64,000 nt of DNA from Oryzias latipes. Its lineage: Eukaryota; Chordata; Actinopteri; Beloniformes; Adrianichthyidae. The number at the start of each line of letters is the position of its first letter. Position 1 is the first letter of the stretch. The notes under the pieces were generated by a model. It ran no database searches and was not told where the DNA came from. It worked only from the letters and a program-made list of their open reading frames with translations. Below, one piece after another: positions 36,801 through 47,397 of this stretch. The position numbers and the translations under genes were made by a program. Location: positions 20,674,802 to 20,738,801 of the forward strand of contig NC_019866.2 in the NCBI RefSeq assembly GCF_002234675.1, given 5' to 3'.

Positions 36801-39800
36801 TCGGAGTGTCTTCAGAGTTCTTGTGGCGGTTTGGTTCGGGTTTTCCGTTCAGTTCTTTGTGGATACTGGTGTCCTCGCCGTTTCCGTGGACTGCTTGTGT
36901 TCTGGCGTCTGTGCTGCTGGTCATGTTGGCGTGTTCCTGATCAAACTCCAGTTTTTTCACCACGTGGTCTTTCACCTGCAGACTCTCCTCCTCCGCTCGG
37001 ACCCCTGGGGTCACTGCAGGCTCTTGTTTCTTGAAACTTTCAGTTTTAACTGCAGCTGTAGGCTTTGCAGCCGCTGCTGCTTTGTTCTGGAGGGCCGCCA
37101 GTCTCAACCGTTCCAGTCTCTGCTTCTCCTCCAGCGTGAACTGTTTGACCCGCCGCTCCAAGAGTCCATCCAGTTTGGACGGCTTCACCTTTTTCTTATA
37201 AGCTGTCCGCAGCTGGAAGCCCTCGCTGACGTTCACAACGTCGTAGAAAAGTTTGGACTCTGTGTTCTCCTTCTTGGGCGGTTCACATTTCTGGTTTTCC
37301 TCCTCTTCAGCAGGCGGGGATGCAGCACATTTGAGTTGATCTTTTTCTGCATCAGAGAACCAAAGACATCAGCACATTAAAAAAACACAAACATATGCTA
37401 GCCTGATAGCATTGTTTCGTTTTACCTTTAATCTCCGTAGAAGCAGAAGTTGGTGGCTCAATTTCCATTTTTTCCTCTTCTTTTATCTCTTCTGGTTTTT
37501 CCAGCTTCTCCTCTTTGATGGTTTGAGGTTTGCTGTCATCTTCTAAAGAACTGCAGTCGGGTTTGGCAATTGTGGACGGATGTTCCTGAAATCTGGCCTG
37601 GCCGTTACCTTCCAGGTCTTTGCGGTAGTTCACATTGGTGTTTCCTGGAAGCCTTGGGACAAACCGCGGCACGCGTGTCTTACTAACCCAACACCAGCCC
37701 CCATATCCGGTCACTCGGAATTCCTCGCCCTTCTGCTTCCAGACCTTTAGATACAGCGGGAAAAAAATTGGATGAACCAACATTTAGATGAAGCACCAAC
37801 ATGCAGACTTGATGGGCGGAGGGCCCTTTTACCTGGTGTTTGATGGGGAAGGTGTACTTCACCCATGTGGCTTGTTGCAGGATCTCTTCATCCTCAAGTT
37901 TTTTCTCTCGTTTCTTTACCTTCTCCTTCTCCTCCCGCTCCATGGCAGTCATGCGATGCAGCCTGAAGAAAAGAAACAGCAGAGAAGCTAAAAACAGGAA
38001 ACCTTTATTTTCATTTTAAAATTTTGAGAAATGATACATCATGATGTTTTTGTTTTTGTCTGGTCTTTGTTCTTTTTTGAAAGCTTTAGAGACTTTTTTT
38101 GACTAAATACATTTCCAGATCTTGTTGCTCTGCACACAGCACACCTTTACTTATTTCTAAAAAATCTGCAAAATCTCTCTGTACTCCTGGCACTTTATAT
38201 CTTGATCCACTCTTGGAGGATCTGCTTTTCTTTTTTAGGTGGAGCTCTCGTTCTCGATCTCGTTGGCACAAACCAAGCCCGCCCCGCCTTTTCCCATCCT
38301 GTTGCTGAAAGCTCTCTGTTACCAGGTTCTCCAGCTAGCTTACAGCCCCTCACACCTCCAACCTAACATTATGCAGCTGTACATCAGAGACGAGCTAAAT
38401 AATTGTCTCCAAGCAGATCCATCAGAATGGAGCGAAGCGGGGAGCTTGTGGGCTGCAAAGCGTATTTTCTTCATAACAAATAAGCTCTTCTTCACGCAAC
38501 ATTTTTTCTTCTCCTGATTCACGATTTAAATAAAGAACTACTCAGAAATGTAATTTTAAGCTAAATTTTCTTTATACATGTCCTCCATCATCGGAAAAAT
38601 GCGACAAAAACATGTTAAAAAGACCAAAAACAACATTTCCGTTGGTGTGGGTCTTTCAATATTTCCCTCACAGGGTAAATAGTAGAAGATGGATTCACAC
38701 AAGTTCTTGAAATCTGCTGGATTTTTATTGCAACTGAAGATCTTGTGTTTTGTTTTTTTAATGGCCTGCGAAAACCTTGGTTCAGTCTTTAGGAAAGTAA
38801 CCCAAGATGACAAAAATATGGCCGTTTCAGACCCACACCGTCTCATCCTCCCCCTACCTTGTATGTCCGAGTGAATCTTTCCAGATTGGCAGCGTGACCA
38901 CAGGCTTGATTGCACATTCCAGGATTGCCAAAGCCAAAGCGAATTCTCTGGCTTTGCTGCACATCTGTACCGCTTTGTTCCAATTATTTCTGTGGAAAAC
39001 AAAGACCAACCGTTTTAAAAATACATCAAAGTTAAATCCAAACACAAAAACTTTTGCTGTGAAGAGTTCCAGCCAAAGCCTTCATTCCTGTGTTTGTACC
39101 TGTGTGATGCCCAGTTGGGGTGCATGAAAGGAGACGGGACGCTCGTTTCCAGCTGGATGATGGTGAGACGCAGCGTGGAAACGGTGAGACTCCTCGAGCC
39201 GTAAATGGAGCCGTTCCACTTGAACTCGGACGCCGTGGTCAAACTGAACTTGTGGGAGAGGTGCCGCCTCTTGTCGTGGTCCTCCCGGTGCTGATGCTTG
39301 TTGAGTGCCAGCAGGTTGATGCTGTACTGGTTGCTGTAGACCCTGTACTTCCCTTCTTGACCCAGTTTGAACAAGGTGTTCAAACCTGACGCGAGTTCTC
39401 TTTTTAGGAGGCTGAGGCGCCAGCTGTCGCAGTCGAAGGGGACGGGGGACGACTGAAACAACAGGAAACATGATGGGTTTTTAGCTGCAGTTCCTGTGCA
39501 GCTCACTCAGAAACAGCTAATGGGTTCAGTCTTCCATCTGTGTTTTAGGCTGAAAGCATCCCTTCACCTCTTTGCTGCCTCTGGATGTCTGGGCCTTCAG
39601 CTCCGACCCTGCAGCTCTCTTGCTCTTCATCCTCTCGTTGTCGTCTGTCATTCAGGGAACAGATAACATTAGAACAACAACAACTAGGGCCCCCACACAC
39701 AAGAGCGGCTTTCTGTCAGCATTCCACAGGGATGCTTACCGGTCCTGTCCTGGCTGGTGAATGAGGACTGGGAGGACCTGTCAGCCAGGTCCGACAGTTC

Positions 39801-42800
39801 TGGTTCTGTGCTGCTCACACCTGCAGGATCTTGGTCACTAGGCTGATGTGGTGGATCTTGGGTTGGTGTGAGAGAGTCCGCTTTGAGCTCGTCTGAAGGA
39901 AAATAAATCTAATGAGAAACATGCTTTAAAGAGAATGAAAACTGTTTTTATTCTAATGCATAAGAAAAAGTCCTTTGCATGCAAAACTGAGCAATTGGAA
40001 TAAAAGATGTGTGACAAACATTTGCAGTGTGGAGAAAACATCAAACAGTGAAGACATTTTATATGAGCGACATCATGAAGTGAGATGGATTTTGGACACT
40101 CTCTTTTTGGGCGGCAGCGCCTCAGACGGTTAAGCAGGTAGGCCAATGGTCAAAGGATCCGAGGGTCGATCCCCGCTCCCCCCAGTCAACCGTCGTTGTG
40201 TCCTTGGGCAAGACACTTCCCCCTCCCCTGTCTCCAGGGCGCATGAATGCATATGATGGTCAGAGGGGCTGTAGGCGCCCCCCCCCCCTTTGTCAGTCTG
40301 CCTCCAGGGCAGCTGTGGCTCCATCAGCAGCCCTCCGTCATCAAGTATGAATGAGGAGTATTCGTGTTGAAGGGCTTTTTTTGTAGAAATTCTAAGAAGT
40401 GTTGACGTCTAACAAAATCCAGATGATTCCTTCAGACATGCCTGAAGTTTGAGGCTGAAAGCAAAATTCTTTGATGATACATAACTGAAGAAAACAAGCT
40501 CTTTCTGTGAGAGAAACAGGTGCACTGACAATACAAACTGAAACCTGCTATACCAGCTACATCCGTCACTTCCAAGTTCATTTAGGATCATTTATCCAGA
40601 TGTAGGAATTATGGGGTTCATTTTTTAAATAGGTTTCTGTGTAGGGCAATGAAAGATGACCTCTGTTTCCTTCAGAGGAGCTCCTCAAAGATCTCATGCC
40701 AAAAACAAACATGCAAACACAGGAAATGAAGAACTAGGCTTTTAGCGGCAGCCTGTGCTGGTATTTGACCTAAAGCCCTGCTAACAAACAGGTGCTTCTG
40801 CAGACGGAGAGCATGACATGGACCAGCATGCTGCAAACAACAAAGACAGCCAGACGAAGGCTCTGGGACGTGCAGTGGGGGTGGGGACGGCTCAGGGGCT
40901 GGCTCAGGAGTACCTGCTGCTTGTGCTTCATTATGTTTGGAATCAAATGATTCTGCTTTAGGTCCAGGGGGGTCCTGGTGAGCAGAGGCGGGGCAATCTC
41001 CTGCTGCAGGCTGAACAGAAGCGGCTGGGGAGCAGCAGAAAGGGCCAACAGTACCGGGAGAGTCAGGATGTCCGTTTGCAATGAAGAGAAGAACATCGAG
41101 CACAGACTGGCCTGACATTTCTGCAGCAAACTGAGGTCCACGCGTGTGCAGAAACACCAGTAGCTTTAGATGAGACACAGACAGGACAAACCCAGGATTA
41201 CCTTGTGAGCTCCCATCTTCCATCGACTCGGATCCCTCTGCCTTCTCAGGCTCCGATGAGGGTTCCACTCTCTCCTCTGCTGGATTTATGGAGGTGCTTT
41301 CGGCTTCCTGCTTCGCCTCCTCTGCTCGCCTCTTAGCTTCCTGCTTCGCCGCCCGCCGGATCTTCAAACGCTCCGTGACCACATCTACAAACAAACATCC
41401 TGTTTTCATCCAGGCAGCCAACCACAACACATCTGTGCGTGAGGGCAACATGAGACAAACGGAGGGAGGGCGCCGTTTCCAACAAGACCAGGGTTCAAGT
41501 ACATTCCCCGCGTGATTGAGAGAATGACATGCAGAATGGAGGAAAACATGTTTAGGGGCTTCTAGCTGCTTCTTGTTGTAGACAAAAAGAAAACTATAAA
41601 ACAGAGAAACAAGATTTGGCTTTAAAAACTCATCAGAAAAAATGTTGTATTTCAGGCTGATTTAGGTTATAAATGAAACTGATGCAACCGGGCTCGGAAG
41701 CAAGTCTATGTAAACACGCGGAACTATGTTTCAGGATTCCATGTTCACGTCCGTTTTCGGGTTGTACATACAAAGCATGTGACCATTGAACCTTAAACCA
41801 CCTGAACTCATCAAAACACAGAAGTGCCAACAGTTTTAAAATTGATCATGGAGGAGAAATGAAGGATTGGTGTTTGTGCCAAGTCTTTCATATTTTGGAA
41901 AGAAAAGCCAGGAGCGAGATTTGCCCCACTTCCACTCATACCGTTAGTGTCGGGTAGTGACAGTCCAGTGTGAACACCGTATGCTAAAGCACATGCAAGA
42001 ATGCTCGTTCAGCGCCTCGTTGAGCTCGCATCACATCCCTGGTGTGTAAGCAGCATCAGTGGTAACGATAGCAAAAACCTTTCCAAAAACACAGATGAGT
42101 CTAAATTCTTTAGGAAAAACTGCATGTCTGTGAGGTAAACACCAAAGTAAAAGTCCTGAAGCAGCTACAAACCAAAGAAAGATCAAGACCACCAGGCCAA
42201 TAAATCTTCTTTAGAAATATTAAGTTTCCAAAAATCAAATTTTCGTGTATTTTAGCAGACGGAGAACCTTATCGAGTCTCCTTTTTACCAGGATCCTAGT
42301 GCAAGATAAAGACCGGCACCTTGCTATCTGTCAGAGCGGGAATCAGGGTCACGTGGAGAAAGTTTGATACCAACACATCCAGATGTTGAAGTCTGTCCAG
42401 ACTTCAGCAGCAAACTCCTCAGTTTGACCACTGACTGAGAAGAGGGAAAATGAGGGGAAAACTGCTACTTGGGACTGACAGTGATAAAAAAACGCTTTAA
42501 GGTGCTTCCTGAACACAGCTCAGGCAGACAAATTAAATGAAATCCCTAAATCTGTCACACACCTAGGTGTGCGAGATCTGTTCTCCGCATTTGACCCATC
42601 CCCTGGGGGAGTGGTGAAAAATGTGCTTTTACCTTCTAAACTATAACAACAGGTCAGCTCTTTACCATTGACAACTGTGAGGTAGGCTTTATTGTTGCCC
42701 CGGGCTTTGTGAGTCAGCTCCTCGGTGATGTCCATGTGAGCTTGCACCTCCTCCATCAGCTCCTCCAGGGTGGCGTGCAGGTCAGTCTCCCAGTATTCCT

Positions 42801-45800
42801 TATCCAGCCGTTCCATGAGCTCCTCCAGCTGCACCTTGCTGCTGTAGTACCAGATCTTCTTCTTCTCGTGCTCCCCGTCTTCCTCACTGGGGAGAGGAGG
42901 AACAGCACGTTCAGAGGTGAGGAGGAGCTCTCTTCCATAACATGCTCGCTGTTCTGAAAGAGCTTCAAGTGGCGGCAATGTGCAAACTATTTCACTGATC
43001 AACGGAGAATGACTGCAGATGAGGATTGCGAGCCTGGACAACACGTCTCTACAAACTAAATAAATGACCAAATTCTTGGAGGATTGTTGCATTTTATACG
43101 CCAAGAAACTGTCCTAAGAATTTCCAGTTTTTCTTTCCAGCTGTTTCACATTTAGTCTGGGCAAAAGTAGACAGAGCAGGAACAAATGAGACAGCGTGAA
43201 ACCATAATTTGCAGAGTTTGTGTCACTTTGGTCTGATTTAGAGCCTCCGTCTTGTTGGTCAAAGTGATTTCATAACAAAACAAGATAAGGATCTATGTGG
43301 TTTATCTTTTGGGCGAGGCATCAGGGCTAAACCGCTCATCGTGAGCGCCATAAAGGCTGCAAAGACGTGCAGAAATATGGCACTTTTTCCGTTAGTGAAA
43401 ACTTGGCCTTTACTTGTAAATGTTTGCGGATTGATGCGACAATTTAAGCGTCCCAGGTAGACGTGAGATAAAATGTGTTTTTCTTTGTTTGACGTGAATT
43501 TTGCTGATGCAGGCTGGCCACATACAACCTTGTTTCTTAGAAAATATTTTTCTGGTTAAGCAGGACGACACTTCTGCAAGAGTATCAGAGCCACTATAAA
43601 GGAAAGCCACCAAATATGCACGACGTTAGAAAATGATGAGATAAAAAGTCATTAAATTAGGAGAAAAGTCTACATTGTATGATAATTACGTTGTACAGTT
43701 AAGAAAAAACGAGAAATAAAATCATAACTTTCTGATTAAAAAAAGCTATTTTACAAGGAAAAATCATTGAAAAAAATAAAATTGTAATTTCATGAGAATA
43801 AAGTTGTACATTTGATGAAATAAAGATTTGGCGAGATTCGCCCTTCCTATTTCACGCAAATAAACAGGCCTGTTTGATTAGCTTTGCTGAAAAATTTAAA
43901 AGGCTAATTTTAATATTTCATTTTTGAAAAAGCACGACTTTTTTCTTGTAAAAACAAAAACTTGGGATTTGTTTAATTTTTTTCATATTCATATAACTTT
44001 GGTCTCATAAAATTTTGACTTTTTTCCTTATAATTTTAAAACTGTTTTTTTTAGATTTATTCTTCTTCTTTTATGGTGGCCCTAAAACTCTGAAAACAAC
44101 AAATGAATGAAGTCACCCCTTCCTAGAACAGATCATTCATACAATTCCTCAGGTTGACTTTTTTTGGTTTAAATTTGACTCCATGTTGTCATCTGGTACA
44201 CAGGTCAGGTAAAGCTGTGGTTTAGGCCACATTCCTCGCTGATGGTGCAGAAAGTAAACATGGAGGACAGCGAGCTCCAAACTTACACAATAATCCTCCG
44301 AATGAGAAACCAATACTTCCTCTGGTGGCGGTCATATCCAATGGGCTCCTGGCGGATATACGGCCTGTTTTTTTGCGCCTCTGTCACACAGTCCGACACC
44401 CCGGACACCTTGTGCGCCACGCAGATCTCACACTGCCACTCATCCTCAGGAACTTCCTCCAGCGGCGGCTTCACACACTCGAGGTGGTAGACTGCTGAGC
44501 AGGTCTCACAACACAGCAGGTCGCCCAGCCGGTGACACACGCGGCAGTGGTCATCGTACTGCATCGTGCCGTCCGACATCAGCTCCTCGCGAGCGATGTT
44601 GGTGGTGAGGAACAGATCCACCAAGAACTGTAGCACCTTGATCTTACTTTCTAGAGGACCGCAGGGATAACCATCCATCTCCAAGTGTGGCAGAACATGG
44701 TGGTACTCCTTGTCGCTTTCGCAGTAAGACCGCAACACCTCAGGCCACGTCATCCCATCGATGAAATACAGAGTGGAGTTGACGCTGTCCTTAAGGTCCG
44801 CAGGGCCGAAGGTGGTGTTGGAAGAGTCCTCCTCTCGGAGGATGGCTTTCAACAGGGATGTGTGGGTCTCTGCAATGAGCGTGCACTGCTCCTGTCCGAC
44901 CAGCGCTGCACAGAAGTCCTCGAAGCGAAAGGGGGAAAGCCGTAGCACCGTGCTAAAATTCCGTAGGACCTCGTAGATGGAGGTGATGTTGAGCAGCTCC
45001 TCGTTCGGCACCAGGAGGTCCTCAGACGTTTCTGGAAGCTCAAGAGAAGGAATCTCTTTGTCCTCAAGAATGGGAGTACGAGGACGGGGAACCGGAAGTT
45101 TCTTCCTCCCTGAAGGGTAAAAAAAAAACAACAACACATTTTACCTCACCAGAAACTAATATTTAGAACTTGATAGACCACTGAAATTTCAAAAAAATTT
45201 CAGTGGTCTTTTAATAATGATTTTGCTGTTATTAGCCAAAATCATAATATCTTTGTTGTTTTATTGGACATAGTTTCTGCAGAGCTGCAGGAGTGCATTA
45301 GAAATTCACCTCTGATTTTTGGATGAGGAAAACGACAACGTACGTGGATCTATTTGTCTGCAAGTGGATGCATCCGAATGAAGCGGAGCAGAAGGCTTGT
45401 GGCTTGGCGTAGTAACTATTATGTCACACAAGAGTTCTTTCAACACCTTTTTTTTTCCGTCTGGTCCTAATTCGCAATGATTTGAATATAGAAAAACTCA
45501 GAAAATCAACTTTAACCTTAATTAAAAGTTATAATGCCACAATAAAATGTTGAAAACACAATTTTCATCAGTGGGTCTTTAAAGAATAGAATGGCTTCTA
45601 GGTGCCATGAATCTGCATTTCTATGAGTTCTTGCAGCTATATTTACTTATTAAAAAAAAGAGCGAGCCTAATGTGATGTGAAATCACACTGATGATCTTG
45701 TGATAAACCTTTGCTGCACATGGCTCCTCACTGTCATCATTAGCTTAATGAGTCTGCCTCCTCCTGCAGCACACAGGGAAACACGATCTGACGTGTTTGG

Positions 45801-46933
45801 ACTCACCAACGGTGACCGCATCACGAATATTTTATCCTGTGCAGTGGGGTAAATGCACTGTGAGTAAGTCCAAACCCAAACATTTAAGTCATTTACTGAC
45901 AAAGTAGTGAAAGCTGTGGGAAAAACGGCTAACATGCTAGGTTAGCTGGCTTCTTTATTGGTTGTTTAAATTGGTTTAAATGAACACATTTGTGTTTTTA
46001 TTTATATTTAATAGCCGTAAACTATTGGGTATCAAATTATATATAACATTAGGCTGAAAACACACTAAAAGAAGCAGGTAACACTACATCTGTGCTATTT
46101 GCTAGCATTAGCATGCTAACAGCTATGGTTTTGATAAGGATACAGCGGTGCGTTATGGGTAAAAAATAATATTTTAGCGATTGTAAAAACAATCTTTTAG
46201 TATTATTTGATTACATTAAGTTATGGCAACAAGCTGATCTGCGGCTGCATCCTCAGCTCACATGTAGCCGCTTCATTTAGCAGACTGAGGCCTGTTTTCA
46301 TCCAGAGTGCATTCTCCATTTTGGACGATAAGGTTATAGCTTCCTGCAACATTCAGAAAGGGGTTGTTGTTTCTTTTCTCCAAAATGCATGTCAGTGGGC
46401 TGCTCGAGCCGGTGAGTGTGCATTCATTTACCCGGAGTGCTGGCGTGTGTGCTCTGGCTCCGAAAGCTGCTCTCCGTGCAGTAGCTGGCAGCATCTTCCT
46501 CCTCGTCCAGCACATCATCTTCCAGGCAGTCGGAGTCCTCTTTGAGGGCCTCGTCCTCCTCAGACTGGGGTTCCTCCTCAACAAACTCGTCCTCCTCCGA
46601 CCTCAGGCTCACCGCGTCGTCGTCCTCGTCGCTCTCGTGGTCGTCGTACACCACTGTTTTGGGTGCCCCCGTCCGCCTTCCACCCCGTCCGCCCCTGCCT
46701 CCCCTGCCGCCGCCGCCTCTGCCTCGTCCCCTGCCCCGTGTTGACGCTCCAGATCCCCCTCTCCTCCTTCTAGTCGGCTTGGGGTTCTCCCTTATGGGGC
46801 TATCGCCGTCCTCATCCCCGCTGTCCCGAAACCGGGGTTTCAGGTTCCTCCTCGGTCGTAAGCCCCTGGTGGAAGCTGGGGACGGTTCCTCGGTTTGTAG
46901 CGGTTTGGCCTGCCTGCCCCTTTTCCCTCTCAT
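24684..46933 (-). CDS. BPTF: BPTF, bromodomain PHD finger transcription factor (NURF large subunit), 28 coding exons
   Basis: BPTF is the largest subunit of the NURF (ISWI) remodeller and reads H3K4me3 and acetylated histone tails in the nucleus. Exons: 46933-46432, 45109-44287, 42886-42666, 41384-41202, 39892-39740, 39644-39568, 39452-39100, 38989-38858, 37962-37833, 37744-37426, 37346-35945, 34885-34761, 34447-34319, 34225-34075, 33993-33870, 33783-33552, 31093-30957, 30869-30776, 30696-30518, 30435-28557, 28465-27126, 27081-26999, 26863-26638, 26532-26069, 25986-25810, 25728-25536, 25034-24950 and 24874-24684. All joins are GT-AG and in phase, giving about 3367 residues (human about 3046). 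Order: acidic Gly/Arg-rich N-terminus, DDT (about 201-263), PHD (about 354-401), conserved middle, Thr/Asn/Pro- and Gln-rich region, two PHD fingers, bromodomain. The stop (AGG TAA) overlaps a donor-like AG|GTAAGA, so a further exon is possible. Confidence 0.95.
24950..25034 (-). CDS. BPTF: BPTF exon 27: bromodomain, first half
   Basis: It encodes [20 protein letters not shown], then YRVIKEPM and a split glycine/aspartate codon. It matches the human ZA-loop WPF shelf and DAPDYY. A glycine in human (DYYGVIKEPM) is arginine here. Confidence 0.95.
25536..25728 (-). CDS. BPTF: BPTF exon 26: H3K4me3-reading PHD finger body
   Basis: It encodes [36 protein letters not shown] and the linker helix [19 protein letters not shown]. 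The aromatic-cage residues of the family (Tyr in YCIC, PYDE and FYIG, and Trp in NWYH) are all present across exons 25-26. Confidence 0.95.
25810..25986 (-). CDS. BPTF: BPTF exon 25: PHD2 body plus start of PHD3 (frame-neutral cassette)
   Basis: 177 bases with the same phase at both ends. It encodes [18 protein letters not shown] through CSDCKR and then [13 protein letters not shown]. Skipping it would join YDESK to [11 protein letters not shown] and leave one intact PHD finger. It is flanked by introns of 82 and 81 bases. Confidence 0.93.
26069..26532 (-). CDS. BPTF: BPTF exon 24: basic/acidic alternating region and start of second PHD finger
   Basis: It starts [18 protein letters not shown] (a predicted helix), passes an alanine-rich stretch, then a long alternating Arg/Asp/Glu/Lys tract (RDRD, RERD, KDKD). 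It ends [18 protein letters not shown], the first zinc-binding pair of PHD2. The donor AA|GTACGC splits the lysine codon. The charged tract is longer than in human BPTF as I remember it. Confidence 0.9.
26864..26998 (-). other. BPTF: Stop-free 135-nt BPTF intron 22
   Basis: Bounded by CAGAG|GTTTGG and CCCTCAG|AATGATC. Removing it restores [15 protein letters not shown] exactly as in human BPTF. The intron is 45 codons long with no in-frame stop, so retention would insert 45 residues without a frameshift. The same interval occurs in the duplicate block at 1361-1495. Confidence 0.85.
27126..28465 (-). CDS. BPTF: BPTF exon 21: Gln-rich region
   Basis: 1340 bases, a low-complexity exon dominated by Q, P, V and T in alternating patterns (QTQ, QVQ, QLQ). 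It ends with [29 protein letters not shown] and [15 protein letters not shown], which match the human Gln-rich segment. The donor is TTGCAG|GTGATT at 27125. The duplicate at 1624-2963 has several one-base indels in this exon. Confidence 0.92.
28557..30435 (-). CDS. BPTF: BPTF exon 20: Thr/Asn/Pro-rich exon with 36-bp coding minisatellite
   Basis: 1879 bases, beginning [15 protein letters not shown] and [18 protein letters not shown] as in human BPTF. The middle holds about eleven copies of a 12-residue unit ([12 protein letters not shown]), which decay into looser NTT/NTA repeats. The exon ends STTPSVP with donor CCAG|GTAAGG. I recall no such array in human BPTF. The conserved opening shows the exon is genuine. 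Confidence 0.9.
29398..29811 (-). repeat. BPTF: 36-bp minisatellite inside BPTF exon 20
   Basis: Tandem 36-base units (on the plus strand GTGTCAGGGCGGTGCTGGGT followed by ATCAGGGTGGTGTTGT) encode [12 protein letters not shown]. About eleven units are close copies, with degenerate units continuing to about 28972. The duplicate block carries the same array at 3893-4306. The period is a multiple of three, so unit gain or loss keeps the frame. Confidence 0.9.
31890..32108 (+). mobile_element. tRNA-derived SINE in BPTF intron 16
   Basis: Flanked by a perfect 17-base duplication (ACCTCGATCAATCTCCA) at 31873-31889 and 32109-32125. The head carries TTTAGCTCGTGCTGG (A-box position) and GGTTCGACTCC (B-box). 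The tail is GCGACCCCTGATGGGA then AAGCCGAAAG. Other family members are at 33190-33415 (reverse) and 51905-52125. Confidence 0.85.
32260..32905. mobile_element. Harbinger-like MITE, BPTF intron 16
   Basis: It contains CAACCAATCAGGGACTCAGC and ends near GCTCGGTGTGAAAGCAGCATC. Related ends are at about 42030-42060 (GTGTGTAAGCAGCATCAG) and 63300 (GATGCTACGTTCACACCG). There is no transposase ORF. Boundaries are approximate. Confidence 0.4.
33190..33415 (-). mobile_element. tRNA-derived SINE, inverted, in BPTF intron 16
   Basis: Same family as 31890-32108 on the opposite strand, about 1.08 kb away. Flanked by a perfect 20-base duplication at 33170-33189 and 33416-33435. Confidence 0.85.
33502..33549. 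repeat. Trinucleotide repeat beside BPTF exon 16 donor
   Basis: (CCT)n and (CTG)n runs on the plus strand begin directly after the donor of exon 16 (CTCTG|GTGAGC at 33551). Length change here could affect donor context. Confidence 0.7.
35130..35565 (-). mobile_element. Six-copy MITE-like family, copy c (reverse, diverged)
   Basis: On the minus strand it shows the family order: ACATAGTTTCTGCAGAG, CAACTCAGAGG..TTGTGGGCGGGACC-like text and the GGGAGCTTGTGGCCCACCC segment. The ends are eroded. A G-tract of about 13 interrupts it at about 35380. Confidence 0.5.
35945..37346 (-). CDS. BPTF: BPTF exon 11: long poorly conserved linker with conserved ends
   Basis: At 1402 bases this is the second-longest exon. 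The start carries [16 protein letters not shown] and [20 protein letters not shown], and the end [32 protein letters not shown] through [15 protein letters not shown]. Both ends match human BPTF closely. The middle is Ser/Glu/Asn-rich and divergent. Confidence 0.93.
38275..38658 (+). mobile_element. Six-copy MITE-like family, copy d
   Basis: It shares CTGTTGCTGAAAGCTCTCTG, CTAGCTTACAGCCCCTCAC, ATCAGAATGGAGCGAAGCGG and the tail TCCTCCATCATCGGAAAAATG. The left part and the small ORF start are missing. Confidence 0.55.
40100..40395 (+). mobile_element. V-SINE-like element in BPTF intron 4
   Basis: It contains the common fish core TTGTGTCCTTGGGCAAGACA, CAGGGCAGCTGTGGCT and TATGAATGAGGAGT. It lies in the intron between exons 4 and 5. 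The head GGGTCGATCCCCGC resembles a B-box. Confidence 0.65.
41640..42062. mobile_element. Harbinger-like MITE fragment, BPTF intron 3
   Basis: AATTGATCATGGAGGAGAAA and the surrounding text match the element at 63590 (AATTGATCGTGAAGGAAAG). The end GTGTGTAAGCAGCATCAG matches the one at about 32890. No coding capacity. Confidence 0.4.
42540..42620 (-). mobile_element. SINE tail fragment, reverse
   Basis: CATTTGACCCATCCCCTGG is the reverse complement of the tail GGGGATGGGTCAAATG seen in the SINE at 9945-10175. The fragment lies beside BPTF exon 3. Confidence 0.6.
42887..44286 (-). other. BPTF: BPTF intron 2
   Basis: 1400 bases, AT-rich, with long A/T tracts around 43680-44080. I see no exon, RNA gene or clear mobile element. 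Confidence 0.7.
44287..45109 (-). CDS. BPTF: BPTF exon 2: DDT domain and first PHD finger
   Basis: Residues about 168-441. The DDT domain reads [20 protein letters not shown], followed by [10 protein letters not shown]. The PHD finger has the C4HC3 ligands in [21 protein letters not shown] and WQCEIC. It then runs on through [14 protein letters not shown], the conserved segment after PHD1. The donor is GT|GTAAGT at 44286, splitting a valine codon. Confidence 0.95.
45110..46431 (-). other. BPTF: BPTF intron 1
   Basis: About 1.3 kb between exons 1 and 2. A polypyrimidine tract precedes the acceptor at 45110. It contains one copy of the six-member repeat family (45210-45583). No other feature is recognised. 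Confidence 0.7.
45210..45583 (+). mobile_element. Six-copy MITE-like family, copy e
   Basis: It shares GGACATAGTTTCTGCAGAG, AGGAAAACGACAACGTACGT, GCATCCGAATGAAGCGGAGC and the right end TTCATCAGTGGGTCTTTAAA. It is shorter than copy a. Confidence 0.55.
46432..46933 (-). CDS. BPTF: BPTF exon 1: start and acidic, Gly/Arg-rich N-terminus
   Basis: The start [11 protein letters not shown] resembles the human start MRGRRGRPPK. A run of [19 protein letters not shown], the conserved [12 protein letters not shown], a long acidic stretch and [20 protein letters not shown] follow. The exon ends in phase 1 at CCG G|GTAAATG. Only this ATG keeps the frame into exon 2 and matches the family start. Confidence 0.93.
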
Positions 46934-47093
46934 GATAATAGACGAGGTCTCTATTATTTTTGAAATCCCTCCGTGCGTCGGTTTGGCATACGCAAACGCC
47001 AGCGAAACCGCTACGGCCGCGAAGCTCAGCCGGCAAGGGACGCGACGGTGCGGAGACCCCGTGGAGCCCCCGGTGTTCTTCGGGCATAAAAAC

Positions 47094-47141
47094 TCAAAAC
47101 GTTAGCCCGGCGTCCCGTCCAGATCCGCTTTGAGCCGCCAT
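47094..47141 (-). promoter_or_regulatory. BPTF: YY1-type motif and uORF at the BPTF 5' end
   Basis: AAAAATGGCGGC on the gene strand (plus-strand GCCGCCAT at 47135-47142) matches the YY1 core found at many vertebrate transcription starts. Its ATG would open a 15-codon uORF (MAAQSGSGRDAGLTF) that stops at 47094. A second upstream ATG at 47087 is out of frame and runs past the main start to 46812. Use depends on the true transcription start, which I cannot see. Confidence 0.5.
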
Positions 47142-47397
47142 TTTTCTTCTCTGCCTCTGAGGCTGAACAAACAGCAGCAGGCCCTCGCTACGGTGTAGAG
47201 TCACGTGGTGTCTCTGCTGGCTGCCAGCGCTCAGGCAACAATGAGCAAAGTGACAACATAAACTACAACAAATAATCTCCAATTTAGCTTTAAATCACTA
47301 GTTTATTGAACAGTTTATTGCAGCATTTGTACTACACTTTATTCAGATAAAAATACAAACATTACAACATACTTATATATTACAAAAGCCTTTCAAA

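Noticed and set aside
46542-47105. 187-codon plus-strand frame over BPTF exon 1
   Set aside because: This is the Ser/Pro/Leu-rich shadow of the acidic Gly/Arg-rich BPTF N-terminus on the other strand.
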